This document shows positions 53,043-63,365 of a DNA stretch of 64,000 nucleotides, piece by piece. The stretch's first letter is position 1; each line of letters starts with the position of its first letter. Source of the DNA: Pseudoneobacillus rhizosphaerae. GTDB taxonomy: Bacteria > Bacillota > Bacilli > Bacillales > Cytobacillaceae. A model generated the notes under the pieces. The model had not been told where the DNA came from, did not search any database, and saw only the letters and a list, made by a program, of their open reading frames with translations. The translations under genes and the position numbers were made by a program. The stretch is from the NCBI RefSeq assembly GCF_917563885.1, contig NZ_CAKJTG010000017.1:1-64000 (forward strand). Direction: 5' to 3'.

Positions 53043-53666
53043 ATGACTAATTACGAATTTTATGAGTATATACGACAGCTTCATATGTTTGTAGAATCTC
53101 AAGCTTCCAAAATCAAAAACTTGGAAACATTGGTTCAATCCCTAGCAACAGATTTAAACGAATTAAAGAGTAAGCCTACCATTCAAGTAGAAAAAATTGA
53201 ATATAAATTTGATCAGCTAAAAGTGGAAACGTTAGAAGGAACTTTGAATATTGGACTAAATCCTACAGACCTCCAAGCCATTGAAGATTTTGCAGTTGAT
53301 GGGAATCAAGCTGTTGCTCATCCCTTTAGTCAAGCAGATCAGTTCCAATCGACAATGCGAATGGAGGAATCGATTTTACAAAACATAGATTCAGAGGTTT
53401 TAAGTATTATCCAGCAATATAATCAAGAAAATCAAGTAACTATCGAGGAATCGTATGTAAATTTTATTAAGGACGATATTAGAAAGCAAATACCTAATCG
53501 AATTCAATACCATCTACATCAAATTCCTATTAACCAAAGAAGCAACGAACAAGGACTTGGACACGAAAAGAGAATTATCGAGTTGATTAAAAACGACATT
53601 CAGACAGGGATATATACGTTTTTGAATAATCTCCCAAATGAAGTGAAAGGAAGTAAACAATCGTGA
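53043..53666 (+). CDS. gerPC: Spore germination protein GerPC
   Basis: A 207-residue protein, the largest of the operon. An N-terminal coiled-coil (about 12-50, S-Q-A-S-K-I-K-N-L-E-T-L-V-Q-S-L) is followed by K-F-D-Q-L-K-V-E-T-L-E-G-T-L-N-I-G-L-N-P, typical of GerPC. ATG behind GGGAGGGG. Its stop overlaps the gerPD start codon. Confidence 0.92.
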   Translation: MTNYEFYEYIRQLHMFVESQASKIKNLETLVQSLATDLNELKSKPTIQVEKIEYKFDQLKVETLEGTLNIGLNPTDLQAIEDFAVDGNQAVAHPFSQADQFQSTMRMEESILQNIDSEVLSIIQQYNQENQVTIEESYVNFIKDDIRKQIPNRIQYHLHQIPINQRSNEQGLGHEKRIIELIKNDIQTGIYTFLNNLPNEVKGSKQS

Positions 53667-53842
53667 TTTTCCAAATATATAATCGTGATATATGTGTAAC
53701 AAATATTGATGTTGACGGTGTATCTAGCTCCTCCCTTCTCATGGTTGGAGATGTTCAAACGATACAGCTAGCTTCCACCTTCGATACACCTGCAGAATCA
53801 TTAATTATTGGGCCATTTGTTCCATTGGCTCCGCAAGCATAA
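53663..53842 (+). CDS. gerPD: Spore germination protein GerPD
   Basis: A 59-residue protein. It starts with a GTG that overlaps the gerPC stop (GTGA), with AAAGGAAG about 10 bases upstream. The pattern D-I-C-V-T-N-I-D-V-D-G-V-S-S-S-S-L-L-M-V-G-D matches GerPD. The tail is G-P-F-V-P-L-A-P-Q-A. It is short and easily missed, but position, start and family all agree. Confidence 0.9.
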   Translation: MIFQIYNRDICVTNIDVDGVSSSSLLMVGDVQTIQLASTFDTPAESLIIGPFVPLAPQA

Positions 53843-53844
53843 AG

Positions 53845-54231
53845 ATGTTAAGTAGAGTATCGCAAGTTCAAAAAGTTTATATTACATCCCTCTCTAATTC
53901 CTCAATTGCGCAAATTGGAGACTCAAAGTGTATCAATGCCATTTCAAGAGCATTGGCCGTCCAAAGGGAAGCTGAAATATTTTTTGGTAATGAAGGGGAA
54001 TTTTCTCAGTATCCGATTTTTAGTGAACCAATCCCATTACCTCCTTTAGAGGCACAATTACATTTTCAAAAGATTGATTTACCGCCATGTATAAAAGTAT
54101 CTCATATTAAAATAAACGGGCTTGCTTCCGCTTCTATTTTCCATATTGGCAATAGTGATAGCGTTTATATGGAGTCAAGAGTTAAGCATATTCGACAGCT
54201 ACTAAATGAAAATAATAAAGGAGGGGAATAA
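53845..54231 (+). CDS. gerPE: Spore germination protein GerPE
   Basis: A 128-residue protein with the GerPE pattern: V-Q-K-V-Y-I-T-S-L-S-N-S-S-I-A-Q-I-G-D at the start and I-K-V-S-H-I-K-I-N-G-L-A-S-A-S-I-F-H-I-G near the end. Only two bases separate it from gerPD and there is no good ribosome site, so coupling is likely. Confidence 0.9.
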   Translation: MLSRVSQVQKVYITSLSNSSIAQIGDSKCINAISRALAVQREAEIFFGNEGEFSQYPIFSEPIPLPPLEAQLHFQKIDLPPCIKVSHIKINGLASASIFHIGNSDSVYMESRVKHIRQLLNENNKGGE

Positions 54232-54233
54232 TT

Positions 54234-54452
54234 ATGCCTGCAATAATTGGACCCGTACAGATTACTACCGTATCTGGTGGGGTTGTACAATTTGGGGATA
54301 CTTTGTTTATCTCTCCAAAATCTGCTTCCAAGTCAAGTTCAGGAGCAGGTGCAGCTAATACTGGTATTGGCATTTTTACGGCAAACGGCTTCAGTGTCAA
54401 TAACGTTTTGGATACGAACTTACTAGACCAACCGATATCTGGGAATAACTAA
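54234..54452 (+). CDS. gerPF: Spore germination protein GerPF
   Basis: A 72-residue paralogue of GerPA (M-P-A-I-I-G-P-V-Q-I, V-Q-F-G-D-T-L-F-I-S-P-K, G-A-G-A-A-N-T-G). Last of the operon. Strong AAAGGAGGGG ribosome site; a terminator follows the stop. Confidence 0.92.
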   Translation: MPAIIGPVQITTVSGGVVQFGDTLFISPKSASKSSSGAGAANTGIGIFTANGFSVNNVLDTNLLDQPISGNN

Positions 54453-54489
54453 AAAAACAAGGGCAGTGATAAGCTGTCTTTGTTTTTTT
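54451..54489 (+). terminator. Terminator of gerP
   Basis: AAAACAA-GGCAG/CTGTC-TTGTTTT hairpin followed by seven T. Confidence 0.87.
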
Positions 54490-54541
54490 AGTTTATTTTA
54501 TTTGTAAACTATACTTACAGGTAATTTCTTGGAAAAAAATA

Positions 54542-54570
54542 TTGACTTGTTAAGTGCGGATACATAATAA
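54542..54570 (+). promoter_or_regulatory. Probable promoter of the O-antigen-ligase-like gene
   Basis: TTGACT (54542-54547) and TAATAA (54565-54570) with a 17-base spacer; start near 54577. Confidence 0.6.
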
Positions 54571-54618
54571 TGCAATAAGATAATAAATTCTTTTTTCTGG
54601 ATATAGGAGATTCATATT

Positions 54619-55896
54619 ATGTATTGGTTTATACTCTTTTTCCCGTTTCTCATTTTCCCATGGGGAGCTGATCCATATTACACTGCCCCTAAAGTGTTCT
54701 ATTTGGTTTTTTTTGTATTTGTTATGTGGACAATCTTATTGATTATTAGGCAAAAATGGTTTATGTATCAACATCAATATTTTTCAAAAGTTGAAATAAT
54801 TTTAACCGCTTTTATTATTTTAATAATACTTTCTACAATATTTTCAGTAAACCCTGAAACTTCAATATTTGGTTCAGTACATCGTTTCGAAGGCGTTATT
54901 TCATTAATTTCCTATTGCAGTCTTTTTATTTTCGCATATCGATTAATTAACCCAAGTTTAATTAAAAAAACAATTAAGGGAGTAGTCGGCATCTCAATAA
55001 TTGTTTCTACCTATGGAATTTTACAGCATTACCTTATCGACTTTCTCCCAAGAAACTCCAGTAAAATTGGGGATACTAGAAGTTTTGCCTTTTTTGATAA
55101 TCCAAATTTCTTTGGATCTTATCTTGTTATAACCATCCTCTTATCTATAACATTATTTTTAACAGCACAAAAAAATAAAGAAAGATATTACTATCTTTTT
55201 AGCACAAGTATATCGTTTAGCGCAATGATATTTTCAGGAACTCGTAGCGCTTGGATTGGTGTTATGTTTGGCGTCATATTCTTAACTATGTTTGTTGTTT
55301 TAATGAGAAAGTTCCTTTGGAAAAGCTGGGCTTATTTACTTATTACATTAATTGCATTATTTTGCGTAATTGATATAACCGAAGACGGTGGAAATTTCAA
55401 ACGTGTTTTTTCTAGTTTTAGTGAGTCTTACAAAATTGCAACAGACCAAGGTACAGGTCATGAAGGTTCAAGCAGATTTTTCATTTGGAAAAAATCTATG
55501 CCATTAATTCCTAAGTTTTTTTGGCTAGGCTCTGGTCCAGATACATTTAAATTTGTTTTCCCTATCGACGAAGAAGAAAGTCTTAAGTATTTTTATACTT
55601 CAAACATAACTGTTGATAAAGCACATAATGAATATTTACAGATGGCTGTGACGCTAGGAGTTCCTGCACTTATTATGTATCTATTTTTAGTTTGCTATAT
55701 TCTATATAAAGCTATTATTTCTATAAAAATTTCTAATTCTAATAATTGTTTAATTCTTTATGGGTTAATTTCAGTAATACTAGGATATCTAATTCAAGCG
55801 TTTTTTAATATCAGTGTCGTTCCAGTAGCCCCATTTTTTTGGATTTTACTAGGATTAACGTATTCTCTATCCATGAATTCACAAAATCAAAATTAA
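54619..55896 (+). CDS. O-antigen ligase/polymerase family membrane protein
   Basis: A 425-residue protein with about 11-12 membrane helices and a large extracytoplasmic loop (about 255-330) containing G-S-G-P-D-T-F-K and K-A-H-N-E-Y-L-Q, the Wzy_C/WaaL hallmarks. Such enzymes polymerise or ligate lipid-linked sugars. In this Gram-positive the product could be a wall or exopolysaccharide; no glycosyltransferase gene lies next to it, so the partner pathway is unknown. ATG behind AGGAG. Confidence 0.85.
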   Translation: MYWFILFFPFLIFPWGADPYYTAPKVFYLVFFVFVMWTILLIIRQKWFMYQHQYFSKVEIILTAFIILIILSTIFSVNPETSIFGSVHRFEGVISLISYCSLFIFAYRLINPSLIKKTIKGVVGISIIVSTYGILQHYLIDFLPRNSSKIGDTRSFAFFDNPNFFGSYLVITILLSITLFLTAQKNKERYYYLFSTSISFSAMIFSGTRSAWIGVMFGVIFLTMFVVLMRKFLWKSWAYLLITLIALFCVIDITEDGGNFKRVFSSFSESYKIATDQGTGHEGSSRFFIWKKSMPLIPKFFWLGSGPDTFKFVFPIDEEESLKYFYTSNITVDKAHNEYLQMAVTLGVPALIMYLFLVCYILYKAIISIKISNSNNCLILYGLISVILGYLIQAFFNISVVPVAPFFWILLGLTYSLSMNSQNQN

Positions 55897-55919
55897 GTTT
55901 TTCGCTCTTGAAATTTAAA

Positions 55920-55952
55920 AAGACGTTGGCATATAAATGCCAACGTCTTTTT
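55920..55952. terminator. Bidirectional terminator between wzy-like gene and addA
   Basis: AGACGTTGGCAT/ATGCCAACGTCT perfect hairpin with a TATAA loop, flanked by A- and T-runs. Confidence 0.95.
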
Positions 55953-55978
55953 TCATCATGTTTAGTAGGTTTTCATTT

Positions 55979-58900
55979 TTATATTTTAACTACATGAGCC
56001 CCATCAAAGAAGTACAAGTATCTTTCATTAATTGGCTTCTTCAATATTTGTTCTAATGCTCGGGAATATAGCTCCATTTGTAGCTGATATCTTCCTCTAA
56101 GGATTGGTTCTGCTTCAGATAACCCACCTTTAAATCGTTCTGTAATACCATCGGTTTTATAATCAAGTAGAACAAATCCATCTGCGTCTTCAAATACACA
56201 GTCAATGACACCTTGAATAAAGATTGGTTCGTTTTCACCTTTCCAATCAGGATATACTTCATTTGCAGGGAGTGCAAAACTAAATGGAACCTCTCTTTGG
56301 AAATCGGCTGCATGAAGCAAACGACGACCGATGTCTGTTTCAAAAAAGCTTAGAATCTGCCTTGAATCAACCACTTCTTTTTGTTCTGCTGTTAATAGCT
56401 CCCTACTGATTAAATCATTTAGTAAGGTAGATATTGACTCAGTTGTAATTGCTTTTTTAAGGTCGATATGCTGCATAACAAGGTGCAAAATAGTTCCCTT
56501 TTCTGCTGGTGAAAAGGACTTTGCTTGTAAAAATTTAGGTCTTTTTAATATCGGCTTTTGGAATTTACTTAACAACTCATGACCGCTGTCTTCATTTCCT
56601 GTCTCGCGTTGACGCTTCATTTCAGATACTGATTGCTTTGAACGAAATTTAGAGGCTTCAATATATGGATAATTCCAGTTTAGTTGATCGTTTATTAGCC
56701 CTTTCCATTCCGATTGGACGGGTACAGGCTCTGTATTCTCAACTAAATCCATGTAGTTTTCCTCTTCTTTGCTCTCTACATCCCCAATATTCATGATATC
56801 CTTCGCTTTAAGAAGGTTCAATTTCCAACATGATGGATGTTCCACGATATCAATAGGTACTAATGGATTTATTACCTGTCCTTCATTAAGCAATTCATTA
56901 CAATGTTGATGACGGATGAGGGCAGGACCTATCCAATCAAGGTAGCTTCCTGCAGAAACACGATCATATTCCTTCAATAACCAATCCGGATGGGAAGTGG
57001 TGCTCAGCCATTTATCACGTCTTTTTTCGAAGTCCTTTACGGAAGCTACTAAAAACAATTTCTCTTTGGCTCTTGTTAACCCAACATATAATACCCGCAT
57101 TTCTTCTGCTAGCATTTCAAGCTTCTTCTTACGTTTAAATGCTAATTGTGGTAAAGAAGGATATGAAATTCGTTTTTCTGGATTAATGTATTTTGCGGCA
57201 AATCCATATTCCTTATCAAGCATAAATGCCTTTTTCAAATCCATTGTGTTAAAGTTTCTTGCCAGTCCTGCCATAAATACAAAAGGAAATTCTAGCCCTT
57301 TACTACTGTGGATGGTCATGATTCTGACAACGTCCTCTTGCTCACCTAAAGCTCTGGCTGCACCAAGGTCATCTCCGCGCTCCGTCATTCGTTCTACAAA
57401 TCTTAAGAAACGGAATAAGCCACGGAAAGAGGTTTGTTCATACTGATGAGCACGGTCATATAGTGCTCTTAAATTGGCTTGACGTTGTTTTCCTCCAGGT
57501 AAACCTCCAACAAAATCATAAAAATGGGTGTCTCGATAGAGCTGCCAAATTAGTTCGGTTAAGGATCCTTTTCTTGCTTTAAGTCGCCATTCTGTTAAAA
57601 GATCTAAGAAATCTGAAATCTGTTCATATAACTCCCCATATTCCTTAGTAGAGCTTTTTTTACAAAAGGCTGTAAGGGACTCAAAAAACGATCCTTTTCT
57701 GTTATATGTTCGAATTCTTCCTAGCTCTTCTTCATTTAAACCAACAATTGGAGACCGTAATACGGAAACTAACGGGATATCCTGGTACGGATTATCAATG
57801 ATTTTTAATAGCGACATCATTATGGCAACCTCAGTTGCTTCAAAATATCCTGTTGATAGATTTGCGTATATTGGAATGCCTTGATGTTTAAATTCCTCCA
57901 TAATTTGAGGAGCCCAAGTCATTGAACGTAAGAGGATGACAAAATCCCGGTACGTGACAGGACGATACGATTTTGTTTTTGGATTAAATACTTGTTGTCT
58001 ATTTTCAATTAATTGTTTGATTTTTTGTGCCATTAATCTGGCTTCTAATTGAGATTGCTCTAGGTCTGTTTGATCAAATTCTACTTCCTCTTCACTTTCT
58101 GCTTCTTCCTTTGAATCCTCTTGTTTTTCAAGATCTACTAGCATTAATTCGATGGCGTATTCATCCGATTCCGGATAGGGAGCACCTTGTTTTAGCTCTG
58201 CAGCCTCATCGTATTCAATCTCTCCAACCTTAACACCCATAAGTTGTTTGAATAAGAAGTTTGTTCCATTCAGTACTTCTTTACGACTACGGAAATTTTT
58301 TGCTAAGTCAATTTTCAAACCAGTTTGCTCTTGATTGGCTTGAAATCGCGTATATTTCCCTAAAAATAAATTAGGTTCAGCTAAGCGGAAACGATAGATT
58401 GACTGCTTAACATCTCCAACCATGAATAGATTTCCTTCTTCTTCTCGTTCTTTTGAAACCTGTTTGATGATAGTCTCTTGTACCATGTTGGTATCTTGAT
58501 ATTCATCCACTAATACTTCTTTAAAATGATTCCGATAAGCTTTTGCAACTGAAGAAGGTTGAAATTGACCATCTGAAGATTTTTCGGTTAAAATTTGCAA
58601 ACTTAAATGTTCCAAATCAGCAAAATCCACAAGACCCTTTTCTCGTTTTATAGCTGTAAAACTAGTTGAAAACTTCCTAACCAATTCAACTAAGGTTTCA
58701 ATATGAATTTTCATTTCTTGCATATCTTTTAGAAAGCTATCAGGCTTTCTTGAAAATAATTCATCCTTCAAATCGGTAATTATTTTTTTAGCTTTATCAC
58801 GAATTTTTTTAGACTTCTCAATTAAGTCATTATCATACGCGTCTTTTTTACATGATTTTAATGTTGGAAATGCTACAGTCTGCATTTCTTCGTACAACGT

Positions 58901-59743
58901 TTTCCAAGAAGATTGGTTGGCATTAATTAGTGTTTCGTATATTTGAATATCAGCCAAAAACGTTTCCGCCCTTGGTGCTGGACCTGCTGGTAATTTCGTT
59001 AAATCTAGTCCTTGAAGAGCCAAACTCTTCGCCCCTTCAAGTTGTAAACCCATTTCAAATTTTAAGGATTGAAGAAATGGCAATTCATCAATGGGCATCT
59101 CAAGGTTAACGTCATACATAGAGATAACCTTTTGTAAGTACTCTTCTGGTGCAGCATTCGCATTCGCAAAATCATATAATTCGCCGATAATTTCTTGGAG
59201 CGCTATATCACTGCGATCACTGCTAAAAATATCTACCAATTGATAAAAATCTTCATTATTATCTTGACCATATTCCTCTTCAAATAGGTCATCCAACACT
59301 TCATCTCGCAGAAGTTGTATCTCCGTTTCATTTGCAATTCGGAAGCTTGGGTCGATATCAATTAAATAATAATATTTCTTGATCACTTCTAAACAGAAAG
59401 AATGGAGGGTCGAAATCGATGCACGGTTTAATAGGCTTAATTGCTTCCTAAGATGTGTTGATTTCGGATTATCGTTTATCGCTTTTTCTAAGGCTTCGCC
59501 AATTCGATGTCGCATTTCAGCCGCTGAAGCGTTTGTAAAAGTAACCACTAATAATTCATCCACGTTAATAGGGTCATCTACGGAAATAATTTTTTGGATG
59601 ATTCTCTCTACCAAAACCGCCGTTTTTCCAGACCCAGCAGCTGCTGCTACTAAAATGTCTTGATTTTTTGCAAAAATCGCTTTCCATTGGTCATCGGTCC
59701 AAGTAGCATTTTCAGGTTTTAAAGGAATGAATCGATTAGACAT
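55979..59743 (-). CDS. addA: ATP-dependent helicase/nuclease subunit A, AddA
   Basis: A 1254-residue UvrD-type helicase and RecB-type nuclease that repairs double-strand breaks with AddB. Walker A A-A-G-S-G-K-T is near 35-41, helicase motifs such as V-D-E-Y-Q-D-T-N and Q-S-I-Y-R-F-R follow, and the nuclease active site has G-V-I-D-C-V-F ... D-Y-K-T-D at 1194-1198. It overlaps the addB stop by eight bases. Length is normal. Confidence 0.97.
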   Translation of the reverse strand: MSNRFIPLKPENATWTDDQWKAIFAKNQDILVAAAAGSGKTAVLVERIIQKIISVDDPINVDELLVVTFTNASAAEMRHRIGEALEKAINDNPKSTHLRKQLSLLNRASISTLHSFCLEVIKKYYYLIDIDPSFRIANETEIQLLRDEVLDDLFEEEYGQDNNEDFYQLVDIFSSDRSDIALQEIIGELYDFANANAAPEEYLQKVISMYDVNLEMPIDELPFLQSLKFEMGLQLEGAKSLALQGLDLTKLPAGPAPRAETFLADIQIYETLINANQSSWKTLYEEMQTVAFPTLKSCKKDAYDNDLIEKSKKIRDKAKKIITDLKDELFSRKPDSFLKDMQEMKIHIETLVELVRKFSTSFTAIKREKGLVDFADLEHLSLQILTEKSSDGQFQPSSVAKAYRNHFKEVLVDEYQDTNMVQETIIKQVSKEREEEGNLFMVGDVKQSIYRFRLAEPNLFLGKYTRFQANQEQTGLKIDLAKNFRSRKEVLNGTNFLFKQLMGVKVGEIEYDEAAELKQGAPYPESDEYAIELMLVDLEKQEDSKEEAESEEEVEFDQTDLEQSQLEARLMAQKIKQLIENRQQVFNPKTKSYRPVTYRDFVILLRSMTWAPQIMEEFKHQGIPIYANLSTGYFEATEVAIMMSLLKIIDNPYQDIPLVSVLRSPIVGLNEEELGRIRTYNRKGSFFESLTAFCKKSSTKEYGELYEQISDFLDLLTEWRLKARKGSLTELIWQLYRDTHFYDFVGGLPGGKQRQANLRALYDRAHQYEQTSFRGLFRFLRFVERMTERGDDLGAARALGEQEDVVRIMTIHSSKGLEFPFVFMAGLARNFNTMDLKKAFMLDKEYGFAAKYINPEKRISYPSLPQLAFKRKKKLEMLAEEMRVLYVGLTRAKEKLFLVASVKDFEKRRDKWLSTTSHPDWLLKEYDRVSAGSYLDWIGPALIRHQHCNELLNEGQVINPLVPIDIVEHPSCWKLNLLKAKDIMNIGDVESKEEENYMDLVENTEPVPVQSEWKGLINDQLNWNYPYIEASKFRSKQSVSEMKRQRETGNEDSGHELLSKFQKPILKRPKFLQAKSFSPAEKGTILHLVMQHIDLKKAITTESISTLLNDLISRELLTAEQKEVVDSRQILSFFETDIGRRLLHAADFQREVPFSFALPANEVYPDWKGENEPIFIQGVIDCVFEDADGFVLLDYKTDGITERFKGGLSEAEPILRGRYQLQMELYSRALEQILKKPINERYLYFFDGAHVVKI

Positions 59744-62700
59744 GAATTACTCTCTCCTTTTTGATTCCTTCCATCACTTGGTCTCTCGATTGTGGTGCTA
59801 AAACACGATAATCATTCGATTCAATCGATTGGTCAAAATGACATACTGGTTTATAAGAGCAGAAGGTACAAGGTGTTTTATCTTTTAATTTATAAGGGGC
59901 AATTTTCACATTCCCTTCGATAAGTTCATTCCCCGTTGTCATGTACTTATCTCTGACATATCCTCTTAATAATTCAAATTCTTCTTTTGATGCGACTTTT
60001 GATTTTTTCGATAACGAGCCATCCTTATTAATGCCAGCTGCAATGATCGGTGAGGCATTCGTATCAATGTCATGATCCATTAGACGTATTACATCCGCAT
60101 CTGCTAAAAGGAGGCCATTCATTTTGAACTTTTTATATAGGTCTGCTTCAATTTGTTCTAGTGTTAACAGTTTCTTTGATTGGACCATCGGATTATGAAT
60201 ATGGAAGTATAGCACTCCTGCCGGAGAAGCTTGTGCCTCTACTAACTTTTCGGAGTGAGTGATGACAATATCTAGATAGGTCAGCATTTGCAGAGAAATC
60301 CCATAATAAACCTCCTGCAAGTTAACATCCTTAGCACTTGATTTATAGTCCACTACTCTTAAATAGATTTCATCTTGTTTTTTTGCTTGATCAATACGGT
60401 CTATTCTTCCTACTAAGGACATTGTTCGACCCTTTTTCAAGTCGAATTGCAATGGTGGCAAGTCTCCTTTTGGTCCAAAACCAAGCTCTAATCCTAGCGG
60501 TGCAAAGCCACTCGCCTTTGCATGCTCACTTAGCACATAGGAAGCACGACTGATAATTTGTTCAAGCTTTCTTTTAATATAGTGATGTCGGTTGGAACTT
60601 AATAGGATTTCATTTTGTAGTCGTGGTGCTAATGCCTCAATCGCTTCTCGTGCTAAAAGATCACAGTCTTTCCGCTTGATTTCGGCCCACGATTTATTTT
60701 CTTTCATGATTATATCAGATATATATTTTAAGGCCGCATGAAATAACTCTCCAATATCTGGAGCTTCTAAGCGAAAAATTTGTCTTTCCTTTAACCCTAG
60801 CCCATATTGGGTAAAGTGAGAAAATGGACAGCTGTGAAAAAGCTCCATTCTTGATACACTTGCTTGAATTTGTTCACCGTAAAGCTCACTTGTTAATTCA
60901 TCCGAAATTTGAACGGTTGAATTCGTATAAAAAAGGCTTGATAACACCTTCTGTGCTGCATTTTTCCATTCATCATTTTCAATATAATAATGATATACAT
61001 CCCACCAAAAATCATAAATCGGATAATTTCTCTTCTTCAGCTGAAGTTGGGAAGTTAAATAGCTTAACGTTGTCTTCTTATTAGCCGCATATTCTAGCTG
61101 TTGCTTCTCTGGGAGCTCATTTGCATCTGAAACGAAAAAATGCTCCTCATGTTTTGGAAACATTTCTTTCATACGATTTATAAAAGGAGAAGGCATTAAC
61201 CCTTTCCCTTCCTCATTTGCTAAAGGATAGGTTAAGTAAAGAACATCAGATGGGAGTGTAAAAGCCTTATAAGCAAGAAACTGTTCATCCAGTAGCTTTA
61301 TACGACTGCTTGGACCTATTCTTAATCCATTCGTTAGTAAGTTTTCACGATCATCATCTGCTAAAATACCATCGTCTGAGAACTTCGCCGGAAACACCCC
61401 ATCGTTTAAGCCAATCACAAAAACAGCTTTCATTTCAGAGAGCCTTGACTTTTCCAGGTCTGCTACTAACACTTGATCTAAAGACGGTGGGACAATCGAA
61501 AAGCGCAAGCTCTCTAACCCTGCATCTAAGATGGTAGCAAATTGTTTAACAGTCATTTGTTCTTCAGCTAGCATTTCCACATATTCATCAAGTAGATCAA
61601 TAATCGCATTCCAGGCCTGATCATGTTCTCTAGCCTGAATCAGATTCCCCTTAGACTCCTCAAAGTTCTTCCATTCTTCAAGCTTGACAGGAATATCTAA
61701 TTCCTCAAGGAATAGAAATAATGCTTCGCAATAGTCCCTTGTTTTTTCAGATTTATTTAATCTTCTTGATAATCTTAAAATCGGTGCCGTAATTTTCAAT
61801 CTGATTTCATTAAGGCCTTGTTCGATACGTTTTTCTTCATCTGATTTAAACGTAGATTCAAACTCTATCCCCTTATATTTCCGATAAATCCAGCGCTCTT
61901 TTTTTGTCCAATGTCTACCTTGAATTCCGTATGCCAATACATAGTTCTCTAACTTGTCAGCTTGCTGTCTTAAGTAGGATTCGTTTTCCTTCAACGGATA
62001 CAAAAGCTCCGTTTTAACGGCTCTAAAAACAGGCTCATAACGCCAATTCGAATGAAGGATTTCCAATGTAGATCGAATCAACTCAATAAGTGGGTGATGC
62101 AGCATCGTTCTTTTTTGATCAATAAAAAATGGAATATCAAAATCTTCAAAAACAGTTTGTAGCACTTCACCATATTCATGTCCATTTCGGATTAGCAAGG
62201 CAATGTCTCGATATCGGTACTGGTCATTTGCTCTTACAATTTCTTTAATTTTTTGCGCTACACCCTCGACTTCAGCTCTTCTGTTGACAGCTTGTCCTAT
62301 ATGGATGTTTGCTTTTGATTCATATTTTAGGGCAGGTCTTGTATCAAAATGGGTTTCAAGATGCCTTAAGGAATCGTTTGACCACCTTTTTTGCTCTACT
62401 CGGTGATAGACTGGTTCAAGCTCAATTCCTTCTGCATATGCCATTTCATAAATGGTTTGGCATGTACTTCCAGACATACGGAACAGATGAAGCTCATCTG
62501 GTGGTGTTTGATGAAATGGTTCATCTAGTGTTAATGTAATCGTTACACGTTTACAGGTTTTCATTAAGGCAGAAATGATCATATATTCCTGCGGTGTAAA
62601 GCTGTCAAATCCGTCAATATAGATTTCTGCATTTTTTAAATACGAGGATTCTACTGCTTTTTCTGTTAGTAAACGAAAATAATCCTCTGAATCTATATAT

Positions 62701-63236
62701 TTATCCTGCAAGGTGTTTTCAAAGCTCTCATAAATTAACTCTAAATCATGTAATTTATCTTCTAGCACCTTTGTACTATTTTGGTCATTTTGTAATAGAT
62801 CTTCTCTTTTCATTCTTAACTCTTGCGGCTGAATGCAGTAACGCTTGAATTCTGTTAGCATCCGCTCCATTTGTTCAACAAAGCCATTTTTATCGGCTGC
62901 TTTATCAAAAATTTTAAGAGAATCTTTTTTATCATCGACAATTTTGCGTATTAACATATTTAATCCAACGCTTGTTAGATGGTGTCTGCTTATGCCACCC
63001 GTTTCTTGTAAAACACGCCATGCAAGACGTGTGAAGCTAAAAACCTGGGCTCTAATCATTCCGTTTATTTCTTCACCTGAAATGAGGCGATACTCAGATA
63101 AAAAAGTCATTTGGTCTGGTACTAAATAGATGATTGGATCCCCAGCAGGTGAATCTTGTAAATTACTTTTAATTTCATTTAAGCAATAAGTAGTTTTCCC
63201 ACTGCCTGAACGACCAATTAATAAACGAACTGACAT
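59736..63236 (-). CDS. addB: ATP-dependent helicase/nuclease subunit B, AddB
   Basis: A 1166-residue subunit with Walker A G-R-S-G-S-G-K-T (8-15), an inactivated-helicase middle, and a RecB-type nuclease with the Fe-S cluster. The cluster Cys include one in C-P-F-S-H-F (near 800) and C1123, C1126, C1132 at the end. It forms the AddAB complex that resects ends at Chi. First gene of the addBA operon. Confidence 0.97.
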   Translation of the reverse strand: MSVRLLIGRSGSGKTTYCLNEIKSNLQDSPAGDPIIYLVPDQMTFLSEYRLISGEEINGMIRAQVFSFTRLAWRVLQETGGISRHHLTSVGLNMLIRKIVDDKKDSLKIFDKAADKNGFVEQMERMLTEFKRYCIQPQELRMKREDLLQNDQNSTKVLEDKLHDLELIYESFENTLQDKYIDSEDYFRLLTEKAVESSYLKNAEIYIDGFDSFTPQEYMIISALMKTCKRVTITLTLDEPFHQTPPDELHLFRMSGSTCQTIYEMAYAEGIELEPVYHRVEQKRWSNDSLRHLETHFDTRPALKYESKANIHIGQAVNRRAEVEGVAQKIKEIVRANDQYRYRDIALLIRNGHEYGEVLQTVFEDFDIPFFIDQKRTMLHHPLIELIRSTLEILHSNWRYEPVFRAVKTELLYPLKENESYLRQQADKLENYVLAYGIQGRHWTKKERWIYRKYKGIEFESTFKSDEEKRIEQGLNEIRLKITAPILRLSRRLNKSEKTRDYCEALFLFLEELDIPVKLEEWKNFEESKGNLIQAREHDQAWNAIIDLLDEYVEMLAEEQMTVKQFATILDAGLESLRFSIVPPSLDQVLVADLEKSRLSEMKAVFVIGLNDGVFPAKFSDDGILADDDRENLLTNGLRIGPSSRIKLLDEQFLAYKAFTLPSDVLYLTYPLANEEGKGLMPSPFINRMKEMFPKHEEHFFVSDANELPEKQQLEYAANKKTTLSYLTSQLQLKKRNYPIYDFWWDVYHYYIENDEWKNAAQKVLSSLFYTNSTVQISDELTSELYGEQIQASVSRMELFHSCPFSHFTQYGLGLKERQIFRLEAPDIGELFHAALKYISDIIMKENKSWAEIKRKDCDLLAREAIEALAPRLQNEILLSSNRHHYIKRKLEQIISRASYVLSEHAKASGFAPLGLELGFGPKGDLPPLQFDLKKGRTMSLVGRIDRIDQAKKQDEIYLRVVDYKSSAKDVNLQEVYYGISLQMLTYLDIVITHSEKLVEAQASPAGVLYFHIHNPMVQSKKLLTLEQIEADLYKKFKMNGLLLADADVIRLMDHDIDTNASPIIAAGINKDGSLSKKSKVASKEEFELLRGYVRDKYMTTGNELIEGNVKIAPYKLKDKTPCTFCSYKPVCHFDQSIESNDYRVLAPQSRDQVMEGIKKERVIHV

Positions 63237-63328
63237 CCTTTCTCCCCCTTACTGTTTTCTCTATTAGATATTTTAACATAAAAATTAGGCGAATACACGT
63301 TCGGAACCACTAGCAATTTTTATCAAAA

Positions 63329-63354
63329 TAAAAAAGCGCATATTTTGCGCTTTC
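63329..63354 (-). terminator. Terminator of the signal peptidase gene
   Basis: AAAGCGCA/TGCGCTTT hairpin, with six T on the minus strand. It lies 12 bases after the stop and separates this gene from addBA. Confidence 0.85.
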
Positions 63355-63365
63355 GATTTAACCTA

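Noticed and set aside
52932-53138. Minus-strand open frame across gerPB/gerPC
   Set aside because: Antisense to the gerP operon, which has continuous family-consistent frames.
56997-57446. A 149-residue plus-strand frame within addA
   Set aside because: Antisense shadow; AddA shows the expected helicase motifs over this stretch.
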